A stretch of DNA of 64,000 nt from Synechococcus sp. WH 7803 (GCA_000063505.1 CT971583.1:2015918-2079917), one strand, 5' to 3'; counted from the stretch's first letter, positions 40,479 through 49,220 are shown. Numbers and translations: made by a program. Notes: generated by a model from the letters alone, not told the origin.

Positions 40479-42347
40479 TCAGAACTTGAAGGTGGTCTGG
40501 ATCAGACCGCCGAACACGTTGAACTGACCGTCGTAGCCCTGACCGTTCTCCACCAGGTTGTTGGTGAACTGACCCATGGGGCGGGACAGGTAGAAGATCG
40601 CAGGGGTGACCTTGATGTTGTCGGTGACCTGGAAGTTGTAGAACAGTTCGAAGACGTAGTTGCCGTCGAAGGGGGTGGAACCACAAATTTCACGCTTGTC
40701 GCTGCGCTTGCCGTCGCAGGACTCGAGGCCGGTGGTGAAGGTGGGCTGACCCACAGCGAAGCCGAGGTCGTTGCCCTTCAGGAACACGTCGTCCCACTTC
40801 AGGCCCACCATCCAGCTCTGGCTGTTGACGGGGGTGCCGCCACGCTTGTTGCTGGTGGTGTTCTGGTTGATGCCCCAGCCCAGGGAGATGGAGGGGATGA
40901 AACCAGGGTTCTCGGGCTGCCAGTAGGCGTTCAGCGCGTAGCTGTTGGTGGAAGCACCGGAGCGCTTCTTGGGATCACCATTGGGGACGGTGTACTTGGT
41001 GCCGTCAACGTTGACAGTCTTGGTGGGGACGTAGAAGCAGTTGTTGTTCCACTTGTCCTGCTTGGCGAACTCGGTGCCACGACGGAAGCCGTTGCCGCTG
41101 TCGCACTGGCCGTAGCGGTAACCGAAGGCCACACCCCACTGAGGACCGGCGTAGCCGACCTGAGCCAGGAAGCTGGCTTCGGAGTTATCGGTGAGGAAAC
41201 CACCAGTGGTGGGATCGGTGGAGCTGCCGTTGCCGTCGTCAGCCACATAGTTCACAGACACGCTGAAAGCGTTCTGACCCTTGTCGACGCTCTGCTTCCA
41301 GTAAGCACCGATCAGCTGTCCGGTCTCCTTGTTGTAGACACCGCTGGTGCCCATCAGAGCGGTCCAGTCGAGGATCTTGGTGGCACCCTTGTTGTAGACA
41401 GAGGGCCAGAGAGCGATGGACTCGGTGTTACGAGCCAGAGCACCGGCAACCACGGTGAACTCTTTGCCGACCGGGAACTTGTAGAACAGACGGTCGAGGG
41501 TGACGATGTTGGCCTTCTCGTCCTGCACACCGGAATCGGTGGCGATGTCGAGAGCGGTGAGGTTCACGCCGGAACCACCGAAGGCGTTGCCGTTGCCGCT
41601 CTTGCTGAAGTTACCGGTACGCAGACGGGCAACCAGCAGGTCCTTGCCGGTGAAGCTGGTGTTCAGCTTCAGGCGCTGGTCATAGTTGAAGGTCCAGGCG
41701 CCGTAGTTGCGGTTGTAGGCGTTGGCACCACCGCGGGTTCCGTTCTTCTTGAAGACGGTGTTGCGGTTCTTGCGCTCCACCTTGCCGATCTGCTTGACAG
41801 CGTCAGCAGAGTCGTCGAAGTAGGTGGCGTTGGTGTCGTAGATGTACTTGGAACCGTCGTCACCGCCGGCGTTCACAGCACCGGTCACGAAGGTGGTTTG
41901 ACCCTTCAGCTTGGTGGTGGTGGTGAACTGGGTGGCTTCCAGTTCGCCCACGCGGGCTTCCAGACCGTCCACGCGGCCCTTGAGGATGGCGAGTTCCTTC
42001 TCGAACTCCTTCATCAGACGCTTGAGCTCGTCGGTCACTTCGGTGACGCGGTCGAGACAGGCGTTCAGCAGGGCAGCCGCTTCAAAGCGGGTCATGGCCC
42101 GGTTGCCGCGGTAGGTGCCGTTGGGGTAGCCAGCGACGCAGCCGTAGCGCTCGATCAGGTTGCTCAGTGCCTGGTAAGCCCAGTCGGTGGGATACACATC
42201 AGAGAACTGAGTGATGCTGGTGACCTGCTCGCCGGACTCGGCGTAGTCGGACACACCGTTGATGTTCAGCTCAGTGGCGTTGGCGGCCATGGGAGCCAGG
42301 AGGCCCAGGGCTGCAGGTGCCACCAGCAGTTGCTGGAAGAGTTTCAT
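40479..42347 (-). CDS. SLH-domain outer membrane porin 1 (Som/iron-uptake porin type)
   Basis: 622 residues from ATG 42347 (RBS GAGGA 7 nt upstream). Signal peptide KLFQQLLVAPAALGLLAPMAANA, then an SLH domain (VTSITQFSDVYPTDWAYQAL...GYPNGTYRGNRAMTRFEAAALLN), a coiled coil (VTEVTDELKRLMKEFEKEL, DGLEARVGELEA), and a C-terminal beta barrel of about 450 residues ending in aromatic Phe (TTFKF). SLH binds the peptidoglycan-linked polysaccharide; the barrel lets solutes, and in some homologues iron, cross the outer membrane. Tandem with porin 2. Confidence 0.95.
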   Translation of the reverse strand: MKLFQQLLVAPAALGLLAPMAANATELNINGVSDYAESGEQVTSITQFSDVYPTDWAYQALSNLIERYGCVAGYPNGTYRGNRAMTRFEAAALLNACLDRVTEVTDELKRLMKEFEKELAILKGRVDGLEARVGELEATQFTTTTKLKGQTTFVTGAVNAGGDDGSKYIYDTNATYFDDSADAVKQIGKVERKNRNTVFKKNGTRGGANAYNRNYGAWTFNYDQRLKLNTSFTGKDLLVARLRTGNFSKSGNGNAFGGSGVNLTALDIATDSGVQDEKANIVTLDRLFYKFPVGKEFTVVAGALARNTESIALWPSVYNKGATKILDWTALMGTSGVYNKETGQLIGAYWKQSVDKGQNAFSVSVNYVADDGNGSSTDPTTGGFLTDNSEASFLAQVGYAGPQWGVAFGYRYGQCDSGNGFRRGTEFAKQDKWNNNCFYVPTKTVNVDGTKYTVPNGDPKKRSGASTNSYALNAYWQPENPGFIPSISLGWGINQNTTSNKRGGTPVNSQSWMVGLKWDDVFLKGNDLGFAVGQPTFTTGLESCDGKRSDKREICGSTPFDGNYVFELFYNFQVTDNIKVTPAIFYLSRPMGQFTNNLVENGQGYDGQFNVFGGLIQTTFKF

Positions 42348-42362
42348 TGAATTCCTCACACC
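42348..42362 (-). promoter_or_regulatory. Yfr1-complementary ribosome binding site of porin 1
   Basis: The mRNA reads GGTGTGAGGAATTCA just before the ATG. GTGTGAGGA is perfectly complementary to TCCTCACAC, the core of the Yfr1 motif ACTCCTCACAC. It contains the Shine-Dalgarno, so pairing would block initiation, as reported for som mRNAs in Prochlorococcus. Confidence 0.75.
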
Positions 42363-42452
42363 AAAAATTGAGGGATATGGACACAAGTGTCCGAACAGAA
42401 CTTAAAGGTGTGTCGATCGAATGCACAGGAGGCCGCTGCACAAGCTGTCCAC
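42363..42452 (-). other. Upstream region of porin 1
   Basis: Holds the porin 1 leader (CCCTCAATTTTTGG next to the RBS, shared with porin 2) and presumably its promoter, since the porin 2 terminator lies just upstream. No confident -10/-35 pair is seen. Confidence 0.4.
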
Positions 42453-42482
42453 AAAAAACCCCTCCGCCATGCAGCGGAGGGG
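42453..42482 (-). terminator. Rho-independent terminator of porin 2
   Basis: Minus strand: CCCCTCCGC, TGCATG loop, GCGGAGGGG, then TTTTTT. Nine-base perfect stem. A second small hairpin (GAGTCTC/GAGACTC-type, about 42488-42503) precedes it in the 3'UTR. Confidence 0.93.
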
Positions 42483-42535
42483 CAAAAGAGTCTCAGGAGA
42501 CTCGTGTTGATTGAGGGGAATTGAACTGGGTTCGA

Positions 42536-44308
42536 TCAGAACTTGAAGGAGGTCTTCACCAGACCGCCGAACTGATTGAAGGAATCACCCTGAGTGACTG
42601 AACCCAACGGACGGCTGAGATAGAAGAGTGCTGGCGTCACCGAGATGTTGTCGGTGACCTGGAACTGATACCAGAACTCCCAGGCGTATTGACCGTCGCG
42701 GGTGAAACGGTCTTCTGCCGTTGAGGAGGACACACCGTCCACATCGTCTCCACTCAGACCAAGCGAGGTCACGAAGCCCTGCTGTCCCACAGCCATACCG
42801 GCGTTGTTGCCCTTGAGGAACACATCGCTCCATTGCAGGCCCACATACCAGGACTGAGATGTGGCGGATTCAAAGTCGTAGCCAAGCAGCTGAGGATCAG
42901 CACCGTCGCCGCCACCGAAGTAGTCGTTGCCATTGGTGCTGTTCAGGCCCCAACCCAAACTGATGGAAGGAATGAAGCCAGACTCTTCAGGCTCCCACCA
43001 GGCACTTACAGCAACGTTGTTGCTGTTGCCGAGCAGGCCCACCTGGGTGGCCAGCGGGGTTCCGGTGCTTTGGTACAGCGTTCCCCAGTTGCCGGAGGAA
43101 TAGGTGTAAGCCGCAGCCACACCCCAGCCGGAATCGGCATAAGCGAGCTGAACCGTGCCCGTACCAGCCGCTGCATCGGTGGCGATACCGCCGCTGGTGG
43201 GATCGGTTTCATTGCCGTTAAACGACACGTAGTTGGCACTCACGCTGAAACCGTTGTTGCTCCACCAAAGACCAGCACCAGGTCCAAGATTCAAGCTGTA
43301 AGCACCGGGAGCACCGGCGTAGGTGAAGAAGTCGAGAACCGTGTCTGCCGGGTAAGCACTCGGCCACACAGCAAGCATGTCGTCCTGGCGGACGAAGCCA
43401 CCGGCTGTGACAGTGAAATCACTTCCGAGGGGGAACTGATAGAAGAGTCGATCAATCGACACTGCATTGGACTTCGGCCCTTCTTCAAAGGCCACTTCCA
43501 AACCGGAGGCCGTCGCGAAGGTTCCTCCACTCAGGGCGTCGTAGATGCCTGAGGAAGCAGAGAATCCAAAGGCGCTGTTGGTGAAGTTGCCCGTGCGCAG
43601 CCGGGTGCGCAGCAGATCCTTACCGGTGAAACTGGTGTCGAAGTCGATCTTCAGGTCGTAATTGAAGACGGCGGCACCGAGGTTGTTATTGGCCTGAAAG
43701 GCCATGGTGCGCTTGCTGCCAACGCCGGATTCAGCTTTGGTGAGTTGCCGTCCGAATTGCTGATCAACCTTGGCGTTACCGCCAAACGTGTTGGCACCGG
43801 TCACGAAGGTGGCCACACCACTCATCTTCGTGGTGGTGGTGAACTGGGTGGCTTCCAGTTCGCCCACGCGGGCTTCCAGACCGTCCACGCGGCCCTTGAG
43901 GATGGCGAGTTCCTTCTCGAACTCCTTCATCAGACGCTTGAGCTCGTCGGTCACTTCGGTGACGCGGTCGAGACAGGCGTTCAGCAGGGCAGCCGCTTCA
44001 AAGCGGGTCATGGCCCGGTTGCCGCGGTAGGTGCCGTTGGGGTAGCCAGCGACGCAGCCGTAGCGCTCGATCAGGTTGCTCAGTGCCTGGTAAGCCCAGT
44101 CGGTGGGATACACATCAGAGAACTGAGTGATGCTGGTGACTTGGTCGCGGCTGGCAGCAGAACGGCCCTTTTTGGACTTGGCGGTGTACTCAGACACCCC
44201 CTCGATATTAAGCTCAGTGGCTGAAGCGGGTCGGATTGCATCAGAGGCCAGGGGAGCCAACAGCCCAAGGGCTGCAGGTGCCACCAGCAGTCGCTGGAAG
44301 AGTTTCAT
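42536..44308 (-). CDS. SLH-domain outer membrane porin 2 (Som/iron-uptake porin type)
   Basis: 590 residues from ATG 44308. Signal peptide KLFQRLLVAPAALGLLAP, cleavage near SATA or SDA. It has the same SLH domain and coiled coil as porin 1, encoded by about 311 identical bases, then a divergent beta barrel ending KTSFKF. Between signal and SLH it has an extra basic insert (TAKSKKGRSAASRDQ) that porin 1 lacks. Likely a paralogous channel with different surface loops. It has its own terminator, so it is separately transcribed or processed from porin 1. Confidence 0.95.
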   Translation of the reverse strand: MKLFQRLLVAPAALGLLAPLASDAIRPASATELNIEGVSEYTAKSKKGRSAASRDQVTSITQFSDVYPTDWAYQALSNLIERYGCVAGYPNGTYRGNRAMTRFEAAALLNACLDRVTEVTDELKRLMKEFEKELAILKGRVDGLEARVGELEATQFTTTTKMSGVATFVTGANTFGGNAKVDQQFGRQLTKAESGVGSKRTMAFQANNNLGAAVFNYDLKIDFDTSFTGKDLLRTRLRTGNFTNSAFGFSASSGIYDALSGGTFATASGLEVAFEEGPKSNAVSIDRLFYQFPLGSDFTVTAGGFVRQDDMLAVWPSAYPADTVLDFFTYAGAPGAYSLNLGPGAGLWWSNNGFSVSANYVSFNGNETDPTSGGIATDAAAGTGTVQLAYADSGWGVAAAYTYSSGNWGTLYQSTGTPLATQVGLLGNSNNVAVSAWWEPEESGFIPSISLGWGLNSTNGNDYFGGGDGADPQLLGYDFESATSQSWYVGLQWSDVFLKGNNAGMAVGQQGFVTSLGLSGDDVDGVSSSTAEDRFTRDGQYAWEFWYQFQVTDNISVTPALFYLSRPLGSVTQGDSFNQFGGLVKTSFKF

Positions 44309-44323
44309 GGAATTCCTCACACC
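44309..44323 (-). promoter_or_regulatory. Yfr1-complementary ribosome binding site of porin 2
   Basis: Leader ends GGTGTGAGGAATTCC before the ATG, the same GTGTGAGGAAT as porin 1, with nine bases complementary to the Yfr1 core. The upstream CCCTCAATTTTTGG is also identical to porin 1. Confidence 0.75.
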
Positions 44324-44468
44324 AAAAATTGAGGGAACACGCCGTAGCGATAGTGAAAATCTGTTGCATTACCCACCCTTAACCAGGGCACTTGTGACGC
44401 TCTTTCGCGTGACTTGTATCAATTCGATCACTTTGCGCCCCAAACGGTGCTTTTAACTACCAAAAAAT

Positions 44469-46187
44469 TTGGTCGATGGTGAATACCACACCTTGCTTGA
44501 TGCGCTTGATTGGGCACGACTGTTGCTCGCGCGCGTGAACCAGCTTCAGCGATGGGAAGGCCGCAGCCGGATCAAAGGCCATGCGCTGGCAGCGGGCTTG
44601 TTTGCAGTGGTGATGCTCGGATTGCAGCTGTGGAAATCCTGGGTTCTTTTGGCTGGATACGACCAGGGAATTTTCCAACAGGTGGCATGGAACAGCCTGC
44701 ACGGCCGTTGGTTTGAAAGTTCCCTCTCCTCGCAGCTCTCCACCAACGTTGTGCATGCCGGTGAGCTCCCGTTCGTGGGTTACGAACGGCTTGGCCAGCA
44801 CTTCACGCCCACCCTCCTGCTCTGGGCACCACTGCTTGGCGTGTTCGGCGCCGCTGCCCTTCCTGTTGTGCAGGTGGGCCTGATCACAGCTGCTGGCTTG
44901 GTGCTGCACCGACTGGCTGCCCCACGCCTCCCCGCGAGGACGGCGAACTGGCTTGTGATTGCTTTCTTCGCAGGCAATGCACTGATCGGTCCCACCCTTG
45001 GGAATTTTTCCGATCTCTGCCAGCTGCCCTTGGCTGTGTTCGTGTTGATGCTCGGCCTGCTGGAGAGCCGATGGGCCCTGACGGTTGCCGGAGCCCTGCT
45101 CATGCCGCTGATCCGCGAGGACACAGGGGTGATTCTCGTAGCCATTGGCCTATGGCTTCTGGTGCGATCCCGGGAGCGCTGGCGCTTGGCGTTGGTGCTG
45201 ATCGCCTGGGGGGGTGGCTGGGTTGTTGTGTGCACGAACGTCTTGATGCCGTTGTTCTCCGACGACAACAGCAAGCGCTTCATGGTGGAGAACTTCGGCC
45301 AGTACCTCGGTGCTGACCCAGACAAGGGAAGCAGCAGTCTCGGGGTGCTCAAGCGTGTCTTCAGCCAACCGGTCTTGCTCGTTCAGCAGCTGATCGATCC
45401 ACCGGGGAAGACCCTGCGCTATCTGCTGGGCCACAGCCTGCCCTTTCTTTTCGTTCCCCTGATCAGTCTCGACACCTGGCTGCTTGCAGGCCCCAGCCTT
45501 TTGGGGCTGTTTTTAGCCCAGGGAACCAATGACCCCCTGGCGATCACCATTCGCTACACCTGGCTGGTCGTGCCTGGTTTTGCCTTGGGTGCACTGTTCT
45601 GGTGGGAGCGTCGTGCTGTTCCATCACCAGGACCAAGGGTGCGACTGGCCTGGGGAGCAGCCCTGACCCTCTCGCTGCTGCTCACCGTGACCAGCAATCC
45701 CCACCGCAGCCTGTCGATGGTGATGCCCGACAGCATTGACCCTTGGCTTTACTCCTCTCCTGCGCAGCAGTGGGTTCATGGCCTGCGCGCGCGCAAGGCC
45801 CTGAAGGTGATCCCCGAAACCGATTCCGTCGCCGCGAACACGCCCCTAGTGCCGCTGCTGGCACAACGCCGGGCCATCGTGCGCTTTCCCTACACCACCA
45901 ACTACCTGGATCAGAACCGCCAAGAGCAGCGTGTGCAGTGGGTCGCCGTCGATCTTTCGCTCCTGGAGCGCTACGGGGTGGCTTTCCGTAGGGACTGGCG
46001 CCAACACAAGAAAAGCCTGGCCTGGATCGAGGACAACCGACAGACCTACACACCGCAGGCCATCCGGGATGGCGTTGTGGTTTTGCAGCGCCAGGGACCG
46101 CGCCATCCGGTCCTCGACAAGGAACTCAGCGCCCTGCTGGAGCGCCCCCGGCCACCATCCCCCTCGAAGCGCGCCCAACAGTCTTAA
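44469..46187 (+). CDS. DUF2079 multi-spanning membrane protein
   Basis: 572 residues with about ten TM segments. The motif GYDQGIFQQVAWNSLHGRWFESS and GQHFTPTLLLWAPL are hallmarks of DUF2079, a GT-C-like family of unknown reaction. The C-terminal 100 residues are soluble. The start is uncertain: TTG 44469 is the longest, with TTG 44493 and GTG 44535 also in frame and no clear RBS. Divergent from porin 2. The stop TAA lies in the A tract of the following hairpin. Confidence 0.85.
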   Translation: MVDGEYHTLLDALDWARLLLARVNQLQRWEGRSRIKGHALAAGLFAVVMLGLQLWKSWVLLAGYDQGIFQQVAWNSLHGRWFESSLSSQLSTNVVHAGELPFVGYERLGQHFTPTLLLWAPLLGVFGAAALPVVQVGLITAAGLVLHRLAAPRLPARTANWLVIAFFAGNALIGPTLGNFSDLCQLPLAVFVLMLGLLESRWALTVAGALLMPLIREDTGVILVAIGLWLLVRSRERWRLALVLIAWGGGWVVVCTNVLMPLFSDDNSKRFMVENFGQYLGADPDKGSSSLGVLKRVFSQPVLLVQQLIDPPGKTLRYLLGHSLPFLFVPLISLDTWLLAGPSLLGLFLAQGTNDPLAITIRYTWLVVPGFALGALFWWERRAVPSPGPRVRLAWGAALTLSLLLTVTSNPHRSLSMVMPDSIDPWLYSSPAQQWVHGLRARKALKVIPETDSVAANTPLVPLLAQRRAIVRFPYTTNYLDQNRQEQRVQWVAVDLSLLERYGVAFRRDWRQHKKSLAWIEDNRQTYTPQAIRDGVVVLQRQGPRHPVLDKELSALLERPRPPSPSKRAQQS

Positions 46188-46221
46188 AAACGATGCCCCC
46201 GTTCGGAAACCGAACGGGGGC
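46186..46221 (-). terminator. Strong hairpin terminator, minus-strand orientation
   Basis: Perfect 12-bp stem GCCCCCGTTCGG/CCGAACGGGGGC with a three-base loop (46195-46221). On the minus strand it is followed by ATCG then TTTTT, so it terminates minus-strand transcription. On the plus strand it directly follows the DUF2079 stop but has no T tract; it may work both ways. Confidence 0.8.
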
Positions 46222-46276
46222 TCTCGCCGGGTCCGCTCTGGCGCGGAACCGATTGATCAGTCAGAGGATGATGCCG

Positions 46277-46330
46277 TCAGCCGGCGTTCTCCGCGATCAG
46301 CAGACCCTGCATGAAAGAACTGGAACTCAT
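46277..46330 (-). CDS. Candidate small protein gene with ideal Shine-Dalgarno
   Basis: ATG 46330 is preceded by GGAGGAGGTGTCC, the strongest Shine-Dalgarno in this intergenic block, giving a 17-residue peptide MSSSSFMQGLLIAENAG. A terminator follows 56 nt after the stop. A longer reading from GTG 46414 (45 residues, same stop) has FLDLRIQGISG, GDHQ and EEVSMSSSSF, which faintly resembles the first 35 residues of Hcp-type proteins. It may be a small protein or an Hcp-like remnant. Confidence 0.4.
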   Translation of the reverse strand: MSSSSFMQGLLIAENAG

Positions 46331-46433
46331 GGACACCTCCTCCTGGATGGATTGATGATCGCCGGTGATGCATCCGGAGATGCCCTGAATCCGAAGATCA
46401 AGGAACACCACCACACCACTGCGCTCTGAACAC

Positions 46434-48029
46434 TTGAACCATAACGGAAGCGAACGGCCCCGGGGTCTGCTGGCTCCGCTGACGCTCTGGATCACAACAC
46501 TTGTGATCTGGCTTCCCTGGCTCGGCAATGTTCCTTTAAGGGATTGGGATGAGGGAATCGTGGCCACCGTGGCCCGCGCCACATCCCAACAAACCGGACT
46601 GAGCTGGCTGCTGGCCCTTAAGGATGCAGGGGAGCCCTATCTCAACAAACCGCCTGGACTGCACTGGTTGATCGGCACCAGCATCCAGACCTGGGGAGAA
46701 GGGGAAGGGGTTGTGCGCGCGGTGCCTGCCCTGGTGTCCACCCTGGCCGTTCCCTTGCTGGTGTTGCTGCGCAGGGAACTCAGCCGTGATCAATCAGGAG
46801 AACGCTCCGCCTTGGCTGCTGGGTTGGTGCTGATGACCCTGTTGCCGATGGCACGCCACGGTCGTCTGGCGATGCTTGATGGAAGCCTCGTGAGCTGCAG
46901 CCTGATGCTCTGGCTCGGATGGCTCGGCAGCCGGCGGCAAAGCCGCTGGGCCGTGCTGGCCGGGCTGGGAGGCACCGGAGTGCTGCTGCTCAAACCACCA
47001 GCCTTGATTGGCTTCACTGCCATCATCGTCATGATCACAGTGCTGGAGAAGCTGAGCCAGCAGCACCTGAGCCAAAGCAAGCCATCTCAACAGCACAACA
47101 TCCCATTCAGACGACGGATCGGCTGGCTCGTGCTGGGAACGACACCCGGCCTGGTCTGGCATCTCTGGCATGGCTGGTGGCGTGGACTGGATGCCTTGGT
47201 GATGTGGGGCGGTCAGGGCCTGAGCCGAGTGACCTCCGTGGTGGAAGGCAATCAGGGGGGCTGGCTGGTTCCGATCACCGAAGTGCTGGAGGGGGGTTGG
47301 CCGTGGTTGCTGCTGCTGCCGGCGGGGCTCCGCTGGGCCTGGCACCACCGCCATGAACGTGCAGGACTCTGGGAACTGGGACTGCTCGTGGGTAGCGCTG
47401 CCCTTGTGCTGCCGCTGCGCACCCAACTTCCTTGGTACAGCCATCTGCTCTGGCCGAGCATTGCCCTGCTTTGCGGCGAGGGACTGAGTCAGCTGTTGGT
47501 GAGCGGCAAGCCCCGATGGGTCCCGTCCATCTGGACGGGGCTTGGCGCAGGATTACTGCTAGCCGGCTCCATGGCGTTGCTCGGCATCACCGACGCTGTC
47601 CCTGCCGCATCGGTCCTGTCGGCTGGCGCCGGGTTGCTGATGGGCGGCCTCTGGATGCGCGCACCCATCAAGACCAGGCGATGTCGAGGGCTGCTGCTGT
47701 TGGTTGTTGGCTGGAGTATGGCCCTGCTCAGCCTCTGGCATAGCCGACTCTGGCTCTGGGAATTGAACGAAACTTGGGATCCAAGGCCGATCGCAGCCGT
47801 CATTCGCAAGCTTCCAGCTGAGGACCCGGTGGTTTTGCAGGGACCAACCCGTCCCTCTTTGGGCTGGTACGCCGGTCGACCTCTGCGTCGACTGCAATCG
47901 GAGCGCCCCGCTGAGCGTCATTGGTTGATCACCCGCAAATCGCCTGCATCTTGCAGGCAGCAACCGATGACAATCAACGGTGACTGGCAGCTGTGGCTTT
48001 GCCCTGCCGTTCCCACATCCACACAATGA
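46434..48029 (+). CDS. ArnT-like GT-C membrane glycosyltransferase
   Basis: 531 residues with 10-12 TM segments. The first periplasmic loop has RDWDEGIVATVARA, and the next has LNKPPGLHWLIG, the pattern of ArnT/PMT-type (GT39/GT83) enzymes. The acidic pair in the loop is the expected catalytic site. It transfers a sugar from a polyprenyl phosphate to an envelope acceptor; the substrate is unknown. Start TTG 46434, no obvious RBS. Follows the DUF2079 gene on the same strand. Confidence 0.88.
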   Translation: MNHNGSERPRGLLAPLTLWITTLVIWLPWLGNVPLRDWDEGIVATVARATSQQTGLSWLLALKDAGEPYLNKPPGLHWLIGTSIQTWGEGEGVVRAVPALVSTLAVPLLVLLRRELSRDQSGERSALAAGLVLMTLLPMARHGRLAMLDGSLVSCSLMLWLGWLGSRRQSRWAVLAGLGGTGVLLLKPPALIGFTAIIVMITVLEKLSQQHLSQSKPSQQHNIPFRRRIGWLVLGTTPGLVWHLWHGWWRGLDALVMWGGQGLSRVTSVVEGNQGGWLVPITEVLEGGWPWLLLLPAGLRWAWHHRHERAGLWELGLLVGSAALVLPLRTQLPWYSHLLWPSIALLCGEGLSQLLVSGKPRWVPSIWTGLGAGLLLAGSMALLGITDAVPAASVLSAGAGLLMGGLWMRAPIKTRRCRGLLLLVVGWSMALLSLWHSRLWLWELNETWDPRPIAAVIRKLPAEDPVVLQGPTRPSLGWYAGRPLRRLQSERPAERHWLITRKSPASCRQQPMTINGDWQLWLCPAVPTSTQ

Positions 48030-48091
48030 CGTAACGGCAGCGTTACTGGATTAACACGGCAACGTGCAATTCATGACAACGAAAGGGCATT

Positions 48092-48116
48092 AAAAAGCGC
48101 CTGCCGGAGCAGGCGC
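48092..48116 (-). terminator. Rho-independent terminator of psbD
   Basis: Minus strand GCGCCTGC, TCCG loop, GCAGGCGC, then TTTTTA. Eight-base GC stem 30 nt past the psbD stop. Confidence 0.92.
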
Positions 48117-48145
48117 CATTCAAAACAGTCAAACCGAAGGATTGA

Positions 48146-49201
48146 TCAGAGTGCGTTACCGCGGGGAAGAACCTCTTCAGGGAAGACGAAGTTTTCGTGC
48201 GGCTGGTCAGCCGGTGCCATCCAGGCACGCAGACCTTCATTGAGAAGGATGTTCTTGGTGTAGAAGGTCTCAAATTCGGGATCTTCTGCAGCGCGGATCT
48301 CCTGCGACACGAAGTCGTAGGCGCGCAGGTTGAGGGCCAGGCCGATGATGCCGATGGAGCTGGTCCACAGGCCCATCACAGGCACGAACAGCATGAAGAA
48401 GTGCAGCCAACGCTTGTTGGAGAACGCAATTCCGAAGATCTGGCTCCAGAAGCGGTTGGCGGTGACCATCGAATAGGTCTCTTCTTCCTGAGTGGGCTCG
48501 AACGCCTTGAAGGTGTTGGCCTGCTCGCCGTCCTCAAACAGGGTGTTTTCCACGGTGGCGCCGTGAATGGCACACAGCAATGCGCCGCCGAGGATGCCGG
48601 CCACGCCCATCATGTGGAAGGGGTTCAGGGTCCAGTTGTGGAAGCCCTGAAGGAAGAGGAGGAAGCGGAAGATCGCAGCCACACCGAAGGAGGGCGCGAA
48701 GAACCAGCTGCTCTGGCCGAGGGGGTACATCAGGAAGACGCTGACGAACACCGCGATCGGACCGGAGAAGGCGATGGCGTTGTAAGGGCGGATGCCCACC
48801 AGACGAGCGATCTCGAACTGACGAAGCATGAAGCCGATCAGAGCGAAGGCGCCGTGGAGTGCCACGAAGGCCCAGAGGCCGCCGAGCTGACACCAGCGAA
48901 CGAAGTCGCCCTGGGCCTCAGGGCCCCAGAGAAGAAGCAGGCTGTGACCCATCGCATCAGCGGGGGTGGACACAGCAGCGGTGAGGAAGTTGCAACCTTC
49001 CAGGTACGAAGAGGCAATGCCGTGGGTGTACCAGGAGGTGACAAAGGTGGTGCCGGTGAGCCAGCCACCGATGGCCAAGTAGGCCGTTGGAAAGAGAAGA
49101 ATGCCGGACCAGCCGACAAAAACGAAGCGGTCGCGCTTGAGCCAGTCATCGAGGACGTCAAACCATCCCCGCTGAGGCGCGCGTCCTACAGCGATCGTCA
49201 T
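48146..49201 (-). CDS. psbD: Photosystem II D2 protein
   Basis: 351 residues, full-length D2. Begins [27 protein letters not shown] and ends [10 protein letters not shown]; five TM helices with the conserved His ligands to P680, pheophytin and non-haem iron (for example the YTHGIASS and [14 protein letters not shown] regions). Binds QA and TyrD in the PSII reaction centre. No psbC follows: a terminator lies 30 nt downstream, so this is a monocistronic psbD, as in the second psbD copy of cyanobacteria. Confidence 0.98.
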   Translation of the reverse strand: MTIAVGRAPQRGWFDVLDDWLKRDRFVFVGWSGILLFPTAYLAIGGWLTGTTFVTSWYTHGIASSYLEGCNFLTAAVSTPADAMGHSLLLLWGPEAQGDFVRWCQLGGLWAFVALHGAFALIGFMLRQFEIARLVGIRPYNAIAFSGPIAVFVSVFLMYPLGQSSWFFAPSFGVAAIFRFLLFLQGFHNWTLNPFHMMGVAGILGGALLCAIHGATVENTLFEDGEQANTFKAFEPTQEEETYSMVTANRFWSQIFGIAFSNKRWLHFFMLFVPVMGLWTSSIGIIGLALNLRAYDFVSQEIRAAEDPEFETFYTKNILLNEGLRAWMAPADQPHENFVFPEEVLPRGNAL

Positions 49202-49206
49202 GAGGG

Positions 49207-49220
49207 AGCTTCATGAAGCT
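49207..49220 (-). promoter_or_regulatory. 14-bp palindrome in the psbD leader
   Basis: AGCTTCATGAAGCT, perfectly self-complementary, ends 5 nt before the psbD ATG. The leader has no Shine-Dalgarno; CTCCCTC lies directly before the start. It could form an RNA hairpin or dimer at the initiation site. Confidence 0.5.

Noticed and set aside
48197-49216. 339-codon plus-strand ORF opposite psbD
   Set aside because: Long antisense frame produced by GC-rich codon bias of psbD; composition (E/A/G-rich) has no domain logic and D2 is certain on the other strand.
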